From positions 186,001 to 250,000 of the forward strand of contig CAWFXW010000016.1 in assembly GCA_963819785.1 (NCBI GenBank): 64,000 bases of DNA, written 5' to 3'. The DNA comes from Palsa-504 sp963819785. Lineage in GTDB: Bacteria; Actinomycetota; Actinomycetes; Streptosporangiales; Streptosporangiaceae. The notes under the pieces are model-generated. The model ran no database searches. It was given only the letters and a program-made list of their open reading frames with translations, and had not been told where the DNA came from. Positions 16,332 through 25,099 of the stretch are shown piece by piece; positions within the stretch are counted from its first letter, which is position 1, and each line of letters begins with the position of its first letter. A program made the position numbers and the translations under genes.

Positions 16332-17126
16332 GTGAGCACCGAGGGCTCCGGGCGACCGGCGGCGCTGCCTGCGGCGGTCCGGAAGTTCGCCGCGGCCCGT
16401 CAGGTACGCCTGGCTTGGGAGAACGAGGACGCACTGACCTTCGAGGTGGGTAGCGGTCCAGACCGGTGCTTCGTCAAGTGGGCGCCTGCCGGTTCCCCGC
16501 TGGACCTGGCCGCCGAGGCGGCCCGGATGACCTGGGCGGTCGCATATACGCCCGTCCCGCGCGTGCTGGGCCTGGATGCCGACGGCGAAGGCTCCTGGCT
16601 GGTCACGGCGGCCCTGGCCGGTCACAACGCGGTCTCGCGGCGGTGGCTGGCCGACCCGCGCGCCGCGGTGACCGCCATCGGCGAAGGGCTCCGCGCGATG
16701 CACGATGTCCTGCCGGTCACCGACTGCCCGTTCTCCTGGATGGCACAGCACCGGATCGCCGCCGCGCAGCGGGCGGCCGCGGCCGGGCGCGTCGACCCCT
16801 CGGACTGGGCTCCAGAACACCTGGAACTCGGCATCGAGGGTGCGATCGCCCAGGTCCAGAACATCCCCACGGCCGACCAGCTGGTCGTCTGCCACGGTGA
16901 CGCCTGCGCACCCAACACGCTGATCGCCGATAACGGACGATGGTCCGGCCACGTCGATCTTGGCGACCTCGGGGTCGCCGACCGCTGGGCCGACCTGGCC
17001 GTCGCGACGTGGAGCACCGAGTGGAACTACGGGCCTGGCTGGGAGGAGCTGCTGCTCGACGCCTATGGGGTTGGGCCAGACGCAGAACGGACCCGCTACT
17101 ACCGGCTGCTCTGGGAACTCGGCTAG
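16332..17126 (+). CDS. Aminoglycoside 3'-phosphotransferase-like kinase
   Basis: 264 residues, matching APH(3') length. ATP-site Lys49 is in CFVKWAP, the catalytic loop CHGDACAPNTLI is at 187-198 (catalytic Asp190) and the Mg-binding HVDLGDLGVADRWADLAVA is at 207-224, the classical APH(3') signature. The start is GTG at 16332 with GGAGG upstream. It sits between the two Clp-N copies. The family phosphorylates the 3'-hydroxyl of kanamycin-type aminoglycosides; whether this chromosomal copy confers resistance or acts on another substrate cannot be told from sequence. Confidence 0.85.
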   Translation: MSTEGSGRPAALPAAVRKFAAARQVRLAWENEDALTFEVGSGPDRCFVKWAPAGSPLDLAAEAARMTWAVAYTPVPRVLGLDADGEGSWLVTAALAGHNAVSRRWLADPRAAVTAIGEGLRAMHDVLPVTDCPFSWMAQHRIAAAQRAAAAGRVDPSDWAPEHLELGIEGAIAQVQNIPTADQLVVCHGDACAPNTLIADNGRWSGHVDLGDLGVADRWADLAVATWSTEWNYGPGWEELLLDAYGVGPDAERTRYYRLLWELG

Positions 17127-17284
17127 CGGCCAGCCGTCCGCAGCGCGCACGACAGCGACCGAAGCGTGGTGACCGGGCAGCCAGCTGGCTGGTGCGGTAG
17201 GTTGGGCAGCGGCGCGGGAGGGCGCCGCCGGGCCCGCGGGAAGGACCGAGTCCGCCTCCGCTCAGGCGCCTGGACAGCCAGGGC

Positions 17285-18274
17285 GTGACAGGCTACGGCC
17301 AAGCGGTGCTGGTCTGGGAACGGTTCGGCTACCCGGACTTCCTGACCGCAGAGGCGGAGGAGCTGATCGCCAGCCAGTACGCCGACCGGCCGCAGCTTCG
17401 GCCTGTCCTGGACGCCGTGCTGGCAGCGTTGCCCGCGACCGGCCCGGCCACGGTGCAGGCCCGCAAGACATTCGTCAGCCTGGTCACTCCCCGCCGTACC
17501 TTCGCCGTCGTCCAGGCGGCCACCAAGAGCAGGGTGGACCTCGGCCTGCGCCTGGATCATGAGAACCCCGGCGGCCGCCTGCTCCCGGCCAGGGACCTCG
17601 GCGCGGCCACCGTTCGGATCCCGCTGACCCGGCCCGAGGACGTCGATGCCGAGGTGCTCGGCTGGCTGCGTCGCGCCTACCGGGAGAACGCGGCGCCGCC
17701 ACCGCCCCGGCGCCTGCCTCGCCGCCCGGCTCCGGTCATCGGGCAGCTCACCGTGGTGATCGACGGCCTCGACCTGCCCGGCATGACCTGTGCGCCGGAA
17801 CCCGGCGGGCAGGTGCACCACAACATCCACGTCGCGCTCACCGGCCCCCGCAAGGATGGGCGCGGGCGGGGTGAGAACCGGCCAGCGCTCGTCATACCCG
17901 GCAACCCTTGGCTGGCGACCGAACCGGTACCCGGCGACTCTCCATCGGCACGCTGGGAGGTGCCGGTCACCGTGCGCCGCGACAATGACGGCCTTGATTT
18001 CGGCGGCCCGTTCGTCCGCGGCGACCGCACCGACCGCCACCTCGGCCTGGCCTGGGGTGACGTGCCTGGTGACGGCACACTGCAGCTGTTCCGCGGCGCG
18101 AAGCTCCGGCTCGTCGACATCGATCCCCGCCTGGTCGAGGAAGCCCTGCGCCCCCAGCACCAGCTGGTCGCACGAATCCGGCTGACCGACCCACGGGGGA
18201 ACCCGGTCTGCGCCCGCGTGCACCCTCCGGCTCTCACCTGGTCGGCAGAACCAGCTCATCCGCAGCCCGGCTAG
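17285..18274 (+). CDS. Two-domain protein of unknown function (DUF5655-like + DUF5990-like)
   Basis: 329 residues, start GTG at 17285. The N-terminal part (TVQARKTFVSLVTPRRTFAV ... VDLGLRLDHENPGGRL) resembles the DUF5655 domain, a nucleic-acid-related fold seen in transport/HTH contexts. After a Pro-rich linker (APPPPRRLPRRPAP, about residue 137) the C-terminal part (LTVVIDGLDLPGMTCAPEPG ... LQLFRGAKLRLVDIDP) resembles DUF5990. Both assignments are from memory of the families. No catalytic motif is evident. It lies inside the interval flanked by the duplicated Clp-N units. Confidence 0.6.
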   Translation: MTGYGQAVLVWERFGYPDFLTAEAEELIASQYADRPQLRPVLDAVLAALPATGPATVQARKTFVSLVTPRRTFAVVQAATKSRVDLGLRLDHENPGGRLLPARDLGAATVRIPLTRPEDVDAEVLGWLRRAYRENAAPPPPRRLPRRPAPVIGQLTVVIDGLDLPGMTCAPEPGGQVHHNIHVALTGPRKDGRGRGENRPALVIPGNPWLATEPVPGDSPSARWEVPVTVRRDNDGLDFGGPFVRGDRTDRHLGLAWGDVPGDGTLQLFRGAKLRLVDIDPRLVEEALRPQHQLVARIRLTDPRGNPVCARVHPPALTWSAEPAHPQPG

Positions 18275-18340
18275 TGTGGATGGATCGTCACTGGCTTGCC
18301 CGGGCCAGTTCGGTCCGGCCGGTGCTGGGGGCGGCGGCAG
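18273..18340 (+). repeat. Partial third copy of the Clp-N leader
   Basis: GTGTGGATGGATCGTCACTG, continuing GCTTGCCCGGGCC and further, matches the start of the leaders at 15253 and 18457, but is followed by unrelated sequence. It suggests an older or incomplete duplication of the unit. Confidence 0.55.
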
Positions 18341-18456
18341 CTCCGGGACCGCCGGGCGGCAGCCGGTGCGGACGACTGCCGCGGAGATTATCGATGCTCC
18401 CGTCTGGTACTTCTGGTGGGACTGACAGATGCCGCTTCGGGTCGGCTCTGACTACG

Positions 18457-18563
18457 GGCGCGTACTGTGGATGTAATATCACTGGCTTGCCCAGGCAGGC
18501 TCCGCCTGGCTGGGGTTCTGGGCGGGCGGCCAGGTTCAGCTCCGTGGCGCGAGGCGGCAGGCG
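18457..18563 (+). repeat. Duplicated leader of the Clp-N/UVR genes, copy 2
   Basis: GGGCGCGTACTGTGGATGTA..TCACTGGCTTGCCCAGGCAG to GGCGCGAGGCGGCAGGCG just before the ATG at 18564. Base-by-base it parallels copy 1 at 15253-15359. Confidence 0.65.
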
Positions 18564-19397
18564 ATGTTGGAGCGGTTTACCGACCAGGCGCGGCGGGTTG
18601 TCGATCTGGCGCAAGAAGAAGCCAGGAGGCTCAATCACGGCTACATCGGCACCGAGCACATCCTGCTCGGCCTCATCCACGAGGGGGAAGGTGTAGCGGC
18701 CAAGGCGCTCGAGTTGCTGGGAATAAGCCTGGACGCGGTCCGGGAGCAGGTCGAGGAGATCATCGGCCAGGGCCAGCAGGTGCCGTCCGGGCCCATCCCG
18801 TTCACGCCCCGGGCCAAAAAGGTGCTCGAGCTGTCGCTGCGCGAGTCGCAGAAGCTCGGGCACAACTACATCGGCACCGAGCACATCCTGCTCGGCCTCC
18901 TCCGTGAGGGCCACGGCGTGGCCGCGCAGGTGCTGGAAAAACTGGGCGCCAACCTGGACCGGGTGCGCCACTTGGTGATCCAGCTGGTGCACGGGCACCT
19001 GGCCAAGGAACCCTTGTGGACCGGAGCTGTCGCGCGGGAGCGCAGGCTGCTGCCGGGAATCCCGGCTCGCCTGGAGGCGGTCGAGCAGCGGGTGGCAACC
19101 ATTGAGCAGCAGATGGGCACCGGGCTGGACACCAGGGACCTGGACGAGCAGATCGAGAGGGTCCGCCGCGAGCGGAACGCCGCCGCCGATGCCCAGGACT
19201 ACGAACGGGCCACGTCGCTGCGTGACCGGGAGAAGGAATTGCTGGCCGCCAAGGCCGCGCGGCAGGAGCAGTGGGCCGCCGGGCACCCGTCGCTGCCGGA
19301 TCTGGCCGAGCGGGTCCAGCAGCTCGCCGACGAGATCGAGCGGCTCCGCGTCCTGCTCCGCCAGCACGGCATCGATCCGCAAGAAAAGACAGCCTGA
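18564..19397 (+). CDS. Clp N-domain + UVR-motif protein, copy 2 (intact)
   Basis: 277 residues. Two Clp_N repeats (about residues 1-70 and 75-145, each with YIGTEHILLGL), then a helical linker, then the UVR motif RVRRERNAAADAQDYERATS (about 200-220) and a C-terminal coiled coil ending HGIDPQEKTA. ClpC has the same N-domain and UVR-like middle region but adds two AAA+ modules, which are missing here. Stand-alone proteins of this kind are common in actinobacteria and may bind Clp adaptors or substrates and so modulate ClpC; that role is inference. Confidence 0.85.
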   Translation: MLERFTDQARRVVDLAQEEARRLNHGYIGTEHILLGLIHEGEGVAAKALELLGISLDAVREQVEEIIGQGQQVPSGPIPFTPRAKKVLELSLRESQKLGHNYIGTEHILLGLLREGHGVAAQVLEKLGANLDRVRHLVIQLVHGHLAKEPLWTGAVARERRLLPGIPARLEAVEQRVATIEQQMGTGLDTRDLDEQIERVRRERNAAADAQDYERATSLRDREKELLAAKAARQEQWAAGHPSLPDLAERVQQLADEIERLRVLLRQHGIDPQEKTA

Positions 19398-19526
19398 CCT
19401 GAAGCCCGGTTCCTCTAGTTTCTGCTGCAGTTCCTGGCATTGCTGATAGGTCGTCAAGGCGGTTGAGATCGTACCGGGCCGGCCCGCCGCGCCGGCTCGA
19501 CGCGGCGGGCACTAGCGTTAGCCCCG

Positions 19527-19985
19527 ATGAACACTCCACAGCCATCCACCGGGAACCTCTTCCTCGTCGTCGGGTACGACGGGTCACCGCCGTCCAGCCG
19601 TGCGCTGGACGCCGCGGTCCGCCTGCTGCAGGGCCGCGGCGGCCGCATCGACGTGGTCTACGTCGCGCACCTGACGGCCGTCGAGATGATGTCGGCCGGC
19701 GCCATCGCCGAGATGGAGGTCAGCTTCGACGAGATCGAGCGGGATCTGCGCGCCGCCGCGAGTAAACAACTGGAGGGGCGCGAGGACCGCTGGAGGTTCG
19801 ATCGGGACCAAGGGGCGATCACCGACCAGTTGCTCGCCACGGCCGCCCGGCTGCACGAGGAACACCCGGACGACACGGTGTCGATCGTGGTCGGCAGCTC
19901 CTCGCAGGCCGCGCACCGCCTGGTCGGCTCGGTGGCGGTCAGCCTGGCCCGCCGCTCCCCCGTACCTGTGGTGATCGTGCCCTAA
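19527..19985 (+). CDS. Universal stress protein (UspA-like)
   Basis: 152 residues with the Usp alpha/beta fold: FLVVGYDGSPPSSRALDAAV at the start, a long middle helix pair, and the C-terminal VVGSSSQAAHRLVGSVAVSL ... VPVVIVP, which matches the Usp nucleotide-binding G-rich segment. Probably an ATP-binding stress protein. It converges on a small membrane protein gene with a 4-base overlap at the stop codons. Confidence 0.85.
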   Translation: MNTPQPSTGNLFLVVGYDGSPPSSRALDAAVRLLQGRGGRIDVVYVAHLTAVEMMSAGAIAEMEVSFDEIERDLRAAASKQLEGREDRWRFDRDQGAITDQLLATAARLHEEHPDDTVSIVVGSSSQAAHRLVGSVAVSLARRSPVPVVIVP

Positions 19986-20173
19986 CCCGTCCGGCGCAAG
20001 GCCAGGGTGATGAGGGCCAGGCCGGCCAGGGCGATGACGGGGCCGGCCACGGCCCAGATGGTGGTGCCGGACATGAAACTGCCGCCGATGACGCCGACGC
20101 CCTGGAGGGCGAAGACGACCCCAGCCACCGTGATGAGGGATCCCGCCACGGCGAGCAGGATCCGGGCGGGCAC
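19982..20173 (-). CDS. Small two-helix membrane protein
   Basis: 63 residues: two hydrophobic helices (ILLAVAGSLITVAGVVFAL and WAVAGPVIALAGLALITLAL) with a short loop and an Arg-rich end, RRTG. The GTG start at 20173 lies one base after the stop of the secreted-protein gene, so the two are translationally coupled. Function unknown. Confidence 0.65.
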   Translation of the reverse strand: MPARILLAVAGSLITVAGVVFALQGVGVIGGSFMSGTTIWAVAGPVIALAGLALITLALRRTG

Positions 20174-20174
20174 G

Positions 20175-20840
20175 TCAGTGCGCGGATGAAGTCGGCAGGA
20201 CGCCTACCACCGTGCTCCACAGCTGGTGGGAGAACCCGGCGGCCGTGCTGGCGACGAGCGGCGCGGTGACCAGCGGCGCGCCCGGCTTCAGCGTGGTCAG
20301 TACGTACGGGTGCTGGAAGCTGTTGCTGGTGGCCGCGTTGATCAGCGCGTAAAACGTGCCGCTGCCGGTCTTCTGCTGAGCGAAGATCCAGACGGTCTTG
20401 GCCTTCACGCCGCATGGCTGGAGGGTCACCGGGGTGCCAGCGCCTGGCGTGCCCGCGGTACCCAGGCACAGGCCGCTGAGCGTGGCGCCGGGGGTGTAAT
20501 CGATCTCGTACACGAGCAGGCCGCCGTAGAGCTTGTTCAGCCCGCCGGACAGGAGGCCCGCACGGTAGAAGTCGCGTACCGTGCCCAGGGCGTCGACGCT
20601 GAAGTCCTCGCCCTTGCTGGCCCCGCTGGCCTTGGCCAGGGTGAGTGCCTGGCCGGGATGCCCGACGGTGTTCGGCGTGTCGAGGACGAAGGCCGTTCCG
20701 GTCGCGCCGCTGTAGAAGTCCGAACAGGCCGCACCGCACTTGGGCGTGGCCGCGTTCGCGGTCAGGGTCCCGGCCGCGCCGACACCGGCCATGACGGCCA
20801 GCGTTGTGGCCGCTGTGACGAACTTGCTCTTGATGGACAT
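20175..20840 (-). CDS. Secreted protein of unknown function
   Basis: 221 residues. A clear Sec signal peptide (MSIKSKFVTAATTLAVMAG ... LTANAA) is followed by a compact extracellular domain with paired Cys (CGAACSDF; LCLGTAG ... LQPCG), the latter resembling a ricin-type lectin blade, though the evidence is thin. GGAGG lies 6 bases before the ATG at 20840. It is coupled to the 63-residue membrane protein downstream. Confidence 0.7.
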   Translation of the reverse strand: MSIKSKFVTAATTLAVMAGVGAAGTLTANAATPKCGAACSDFYSGATGTAFVLDTPNTVGHPGQALTLAKASGASKGEDFSVDALGTVRDFYRAGLLSGGLNKLYGGLLVYEIDYTPGATLSGLCLGTAGTPGAGTPVTLQPCGVKAKTVWIFAQQKTGSGTFYALINAATSNSFQHPYVLTTLKPGAPLVTAPLVASTAAGFSHQLWSTVVGVLPTSSAH

Positions 20841-20902
20841 ACAGGACCTCCCGATGTGGCAACGTAGCGGAAAAGCGAGCCCGCCGTACAGGGTTCCTGC
20901 GG

Positions 20903-22252
20903 TCAGGCGGGGATGAGGGTGTCCAGGAAGAGGGCTTCGGCTAGGCAGGCGCGTTCGAAGGTGAGCAGGTGCAGGCTTTCGTTGGCGCCGTGGGCGCGGG
21001 CGTCGGGGTCTTCGACGCCGGTGATGAGGATCTCGGCGGCCGGGTGGCGCTCGGCGTAGGCGGTCACGAACGGGATCGAGCCGCCGACGCCGATGTCCAG
21101 GGCGGGCCGGCCCCAGGCGTGCTCCAGGGCCTGGCGGAAGGCCAGGTAGGCGCGACCGCCGGTCGGGACGGTGTACGGGGCGGCGGTGCCGCCCGAGGAC
21201 ACCGTGATGTGCGCGCCCCACGGGGTGTGTGCGCGCAGGTGGGCCTTGACCGCCTCGCAGGCGCAGTCGGCGTCGTCGCCGGGGGCGACGCGCAGGCTGA
21301 CCTTGGCCCTGGCCGACGGCTGCAGGGTGTTGGAGGCGGCCGAGGTGGCGGGGGCGTCCAGGGCGATGACGGTGATCGAGGGGGCGCCCCACAGCCGGTC
21401 GGTGAGGCGGCCGGTGCCGATGAGGTGCACGCCGTCGAGCACCCCGGCGTCGGCGCGCAGCTGGGCCTCGGTCAGGTCGACCGGGTCGGGCTGGTTGGCC
21501 GGGTCGGCAGGGCCGCGGTGCAGGCCGGCCACGGCCACGTCGCCGCGCTCGTCGTGCAGGGTGGCCAGCAGCCGGCACATGGAGGTGAGCGCGTCCGGGA
21601 CCGGGCCGCCGAACAGCCCGCTGTGCACCGCGTGGTCCAGGGTGCGCAGCTCGACGGTGATCGTGGCCCCGCCGCGCAGGCTGGTGGTCAGCGACGGGAT
21701 GTCGGCGGTCCAGTTCACCGCGTCGGCGAACACCACCGCGTCGGCGGCCAGCCGGTCGGAGTACGTGTCGAGGAACGGGATCAGCGTGGGCGAGCCGATC
21801 TCCTCCTCGCCCTCGACCAGCACGGTGACGCCGACCGGCAGGCCGGCGCCGTGGGCGCGCAGCGCGGCCAGGTGCACGGCGATGCCGGCCTTGTCGTCGG
21901 CGGCGCCGCGGCCGAACAGGCGGCCGCCGGTCTCGGCGGGCTGGAACGGCTCGGTGTGCCAGCTGGCGGGGTCGCCGGTCGGCTGGACGTCGTGGTGGGC
22001 GTAGAGCAGGACGGTGGGCGCGCCGGGCGGGGCCGGGCGGCGGGCGACCACGGCGGGCTGGCCGCCGGGGACGGACAGCACGTCGACCTCGGGCAGGCCG
22101 GCCGCCTGCAGGAGCGCGGCGACCTCGTCGGCGCTGCGGCGCAGGTGCGGGGCGGCGGCCGGGTCGGCGGACACGGACGGGATGCGGACCAGGCGCTCCA
22201 GGTCGGCGCGGACGGACGGCAGGACCTGCTGGACGGCTTGGTCGAGGGTCAT
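20903..22252 (-). CDS. M20-family dipeptidase/deacylase
   Basis: 449 residues. Two-zinc M20 fold: metal ligands in LLYAHHDVQPTGD (His, first ligand) and FGRGAADDKAG (bridging Asp), and the general base Glu in VLVEGEEEIGS. The dimerisation domain (HSGLFGGPVPDALTSM) is in the middle. Members hydrolyse dipeptides, N-acyl amino acids or isopeptides. It is the last gene of a five-gene minus-strand operon with two ATP-grasp ligases, so it may process or recycle the amide made by them. Confidence 0.92.
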   Translation of the reverse strand: MTLDQAVQQVLPSVRADLERLVRIPSVSADPAAAPHLRRSADEVAALLQAAGLPEVDVLSVPGGQPAVVARRPAPPGAPTVLLYAHHDVQPTGDPASWHTEPFQPAETGGRLFGRGAADDKAGIAVHLAALRAHGAGLPVGVTVLVEGEEEIGSPTLIPFLDTYSDRLAADAVVFADAVNWTADIPSLTTSLRGGATITVELRTLDHAVHSGLFGGPVPDALTSMCRLLATLHDERGDVAVAGLHRGPADPANQPDPVDLTEAQLRADAGVLDGVHLIGTGRLTDRLWGAPSITVIALDAPATSAASNTLQPSARAKVSLRVAPGDDADCACEAVKAHLRAHTPWGAHITVSSGGTAAPYTVPTGGRAYLAFRQALEHAWGRPALDIGVGGSIPFVTAYAERHPAAEILITGVEDPDARAHGANESLHLLTFERACLAEALFLDTLIPA

Positions 22253-22289
22253 GAACTCGACGCTATCTCAGGTGCCGAGGGGGTGGGGG

Positions 22290-23507
22290 TCAGGCGGCGT
22301 AGAGGCGGAGGTCGGAGGCGAAGCGGCGGGAGATCTCCAGGGCTTGGGGGAGGTCGGGGTGGCGGATGATGACCATGCCGTCGGCGATCAGGGTGGCGCG
22401 CCAGTCGCGGCGGGGGGCGCCGACGGGGAGCAGGTCGACCGCGACCACGTGGTCGCCGTACTCGGCCAGGAGGCGGTCCAGGCCCCTGATATCCACGATC
22501 CGGCCGGCGCCGCTGGCGCGCTTGAAGATGCTGGCCGCGTTGTACTTGCGGGTGACCGGCTCGGAGATCCGGCCGTGGGTGACCGCTTCGGCCCAGGCGG
22601 TGAACAGGTCGGCGTCGGTGGCGTAGTTCATCACGTCGACGGTGCGGGCGCCGGGCGGGCGGGCGCCGATCTCGCCGAACACCACCTCGCCGTCGGCCTT
22701 GCGGTACCACTCCATGTGGGTGAACCCGTCCCGGAAGCCCAGCGCGGCGATCACGTTGCGGCCGAGCTCGCGGCCCCCGGCCAGGCCCGGGTCGTCCAGG
22801 TCGCGCAGGGCCAGGGTCACCGGGCTGATCCACTCGTGCATCTTGGTCAGCAGCGGGCGCGGGTGGTACTGGCAGATGTTCTCGACCAGGACCTGCCCGC
22901 CCGCGCAGATCGTGTCGTAGGTGAACTCCTCGCCGTCGACGAACTCCTCGACGCTGACCTGCGGCACGTGCCGGATCATGGGCAGGACGGCGTCGAGCTC
23001 GGCGGCCGAGTCGGCGCGGTAGGTGTCGGCCGAGCCCGCGCCGTCGATCGGCTTGACGATGAGCGGGTAGCCGACGCGTTCGGCCGCGGCCCACACGTCG
23101 GCCACGGTCCGGGCCTGCGTGTGCCACGGGGTGCGCAGGCCGGCCGCGTCGAGCAGCTGCTTCATCCGCTCCTTGTCCCGGAACGGGACGGTCTGGGCCA
23201 CGGTCAGCCCGGGCCGCCCCAGCTCCTCGCGCAGCCGCGCGGCCAGCAGCATGTACGGCTCCCACAGGCACTGCACCGCGTCGACCCCGGTGCGCCGGGC
23301 CAGCTCGCGGACCAGCTCGGCCACGTGGTCGTCGTCGGCCAGCGAGCGGACGTGGACGTAGCGGGTGAGGGCCTCGCGGGCCGGCCCGGGCAGGGCGTCG
23401 GGGTGCTGGTCGCCGAGGCCGGTCACGGTCGCGCCGGCCCGGGCCAGGCCGCGGGTGAAGAAGGCCATCTCCGCCGGGTAGCCGGGCGAGATCATCAGCA
23501 CGTTCAC
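22290..23507 (-). CDS. ATP-grasp ligase B
   Basis: 405 residues. The start is GTG at 23507 (MNVLMISPGYPAEM), five bases after the stop of ligase A. Pre-ATP-grasp Rossmann-like domain (1-110), then ATP-grasp: FRDKERMKQLLDAAGL, the ATP-binding YPLIVKPIDGAGSADTYR, VEEFVDGEEFTYDT, and the metal site THMEWYRKADGEVVFGEIGA followed by RPPG. The fold forms carboxyl-phosphate intermediates and ligates an amine or thiol. It is homologous to ligases A (23513) and C (26465), so three related ligases may act in sequence or on related substrates. No thioredoxin or carrier partner is seen. Confidence 0.88.
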   Translation of the reverse strand: MNVLMISPGYPAEMAFFTRGLARAGATVTGLGDQHPDALPGPAREALTRYVHVRSLADDDHVAELVRELARRTGVDAVQCLWEPYMLLAARLREELGRPGLTVAQTVPFRDKERMKQLLDAAGLRTPWHTQARTVADVWAAAERVGYPLIVKPIDGAGSADTYRADSAAELDAVLPMIRHVPQVSVEEFVDGEEFTYDTICAGGQVLVENICQYHPRPLLTKMHEWISPVTLALRDLDDPGLAGGRELGRNVIAALGFRDGFTHMEWYRKADGEVVFGEIGARPPGARTVDVMNYATDADLFTAWAEAVTHGRISEPVTRKYNAASIFKRASGAGRIVDIRGLDRLLAEYGDHVVAVDLLPVGAPRRDWRATLIADGMVIIRHPDLPQALEISRRFASDLRLYAA

Positions 23508-23512
23508 GGCGG

Positions 23513-24733
23513 TCAGCCGAGCTCGACGCGGACGGTGCCGAGGATCTCCTTGAGCCCGGCGGCGACCACGCCGGTCTGCCGGTCCCTGATCGTGATGTGG
23601 CCGTCGCCCTCGTAGCTGCCCGAGGACGGCTGGCCGGGGCTGGGCAGCCGCGAGTCGACGACCAGCTCGGCGACCCAGGACGGCAGCCGGTCCAGGCCGT
23701 GCACCGCGCGGACCTGGCCGGCGCCCTGGCCGCGCAGGTAGACGGTGCCGGCCGACCACTGCCGCACCGGCGGGGTGAAGCCGCCGTCGATCATCAGCTG
23801 GGCCCAGGCCCGGTACAGGTCGAAGTCGTGGGCGTAGCACAGCATCGAGGTGATCTGGGCGCCGGGCGGGCGCGCGCCGACCTCGGACACGGCCACCGAG
23901 CCGTCCGGGCGGCGGAACCACTCCATGTGGGTGAGCCCGGTGTCCAGGCCCAGGGCGCGCAGGGCGACGGGCGCGATCTGCCGGATGCCGGCGTACTCCG
24001 GCCCGCTGACGTCGCGGGGCAGCAGCACCACCCACTGCATCCACGGGTTGCGCAGCACCTCCAGCGGGGTGGGCAGGTAGACCGAGACCGAGTCCCAGAC
24101 GATCTCGCCGTTGACCATCACGCTGTCGTAGGAGCCCTCCTCCCCGGTCAGGAACTCCTCCATCAGCGCGGGCCGGTCCGGGGCGGGCGGTGCGACCGCC
24201 AGCCACGACTCCAGGTCGCCGGCGTCGTCAAGGCGGAACGTGCTCTTGGCCCCGGCCCCGGCGGGCGGCTTGACCACCAGCGGGAAGCCGACCTCGGCCG
24301 CGAAGCCGGACGCCGCGGCGGCCGAGGCGGCCAGCCGGTGCCGCGCGCAGGGCACGCCCGCGGCGCGCAGCACGGTCTTCATCTGGTCCTTGTCCCGGAA
24401 GTTCCGGGCCGTGGCCGCGTCCATGCCGGGGATGCCCAGGTGCTCGCGGACCTGGGCCAGCGGCACCTGGAGCTGCTCGAGCACGGCCAGCAGCCGCTGC
24501 ACCGGGCCGAGCTGCCCGCCGAGCCCCTCGACGGCCCAGGCGATCTGCCCGGCGTCGAGCGGGTCGTCCACCTGCCAGTGCCCGGCCAGGTGCTCCTTGA
24601 GGCCCGGCGGAAGGCGGTCGGCGGGCTCGGTGGTGATCAGCGCGAGCCTGGTGTCCGGCAGGCCGGCCGCGGCCTCGACGAACCGCGTCGTGGTATCGAG
24701 CAGGTAGGGCGCGACGAACCCGGCGGTGACCAT
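23513..24733 (-). CDS. ATP-grasp ligase A
   Basis: 406 residues, start ATG 24733 (a TTG two codons earlier is less likely). The N-terminal domain (MVTAGFVAPYLLDTTTRFVE) resembles the pre-ATP-grasp fold. ATP-grasp motifs are NFRDKDQMKTVLRAAGVPCA, the lysine in FPLVVKPPAGAGAKSTFR, LMEEFLTGEEGSYDS and the metal-binding THMEWFRRPDGSVAVSEVGA-RPPG. The substrate is unknown. It lies in an operon with a WD40 membrane protein, a coiled-coil membrane protein, ligase B and an M20 peptidase. Confidence 0.88.
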   Translation of the reverse strand: MVTAGFVAPYLLDTTTRFVEAAAGLPDTRLALITTEPADRLPPGLKEHLAGHWQVDDPLDAGQIAWAVEGLGGQLGPVQRLLAVLEQLQVPLAQVREHLGIPGMDAATARNFRDKDQMKTVLRAAGVPCARHRLAASAAAASGFAAEVGFPLVVKPPAGAGAKSTFRLDDAGDLESWLAVAPPAPDRPALMEEFLTGEEGSYDSVMVNGEIVWDSVSVYLPTPLEVLRNPWMQWVVLLPRDVSGPEYAGIRQIAPVALRALGLDTGLTHMEWFRRPDGSVAVSEVGARPPGAQITSMLCYAHDFDLYRAWAQLMIDGGFTPPVRQWSAGTVYLRGQGAGQVRAVHGLDRLPSWVAELVVDSRLPSPGQPSSGSYEGDGHITIRDRQTGVVAAGLKEILGTVRVELG

Positions 24734-24742
24734 GAGCAAAAC

Positions 24743-25099
24743 CTACTCGCCGGACCGCTGGCCGGGCAGCTGACGGGCGCCGAGCTGCTCACTGAGCCGC
24801 CGGATCGTGTCCAGGTCGGACTGCAGCTGATTGGCCACCGTGGTCAGCCGGCTGTCCGCGTGATCCAGGCGGCCCTGGACCTTCCTGCCGTCCAGCCGGA
24901 ACTGATCCCGGTCCTGGCGCAGCTCGTTGACGATCGTCACGAGCTGACGGCGCAGCTCGGCGTTGCTGGCCTCCAGCTGGCCAGCCAGCTCGTCGATCAT
25001 GGGACCGGTCGTCCGCCTGATGCGCTGGCCCATGGTGACCGTCACGTAGAGCACCGCGGCGGCCACCACCAGGGTGGCCACGGCCAGCAAGAGTTCCAC
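24743..25099 (-). CDS. Single-pass membrane protein with cytoplasmic coiled coil
   Basis: 118 residues. An N-terminal TM helix (VELLLAVATLVVAAAVLYVT) is followed by a long heptad-like coiled coil (MIDELAGQLEASNAELRRQL, RLDHADSRLTTVANQLQSDL). The GTG start at 25099 overlaps the WD40-protein stop by one base (TAGTG) with GGAGGA upstream, so production is coupled one to one with the WD40 protein. It could form a membrane scaffold for the ligases; that is inference. Confidence 0.75.
   Translation of the reverse strand: MELLLAVATLVVAAAVLYVTVTMGQRIRRTTGPMIDELAGQLEASNAELRRQLVTIVNELRQDRDQFRLDGRKVQGRLDHADSRLTTVANQLQSDLDTIRRLSEQLGARQLPGQRSGE

Noticed and set aside
13929..17150. 1073-codon open frame on the minus strand
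   Set aside because: It runs antisense through the lipoprotein, Clp-N and APH genes, which have clear family motifs; long antisense frames are expected in very GC-rich DNA.
10985..19526. Integrative element with att sites at tRNA-Arg
   Set aside because: No integrase, excisionase or repeat of the tRNA 3' end was found by eye in the window.
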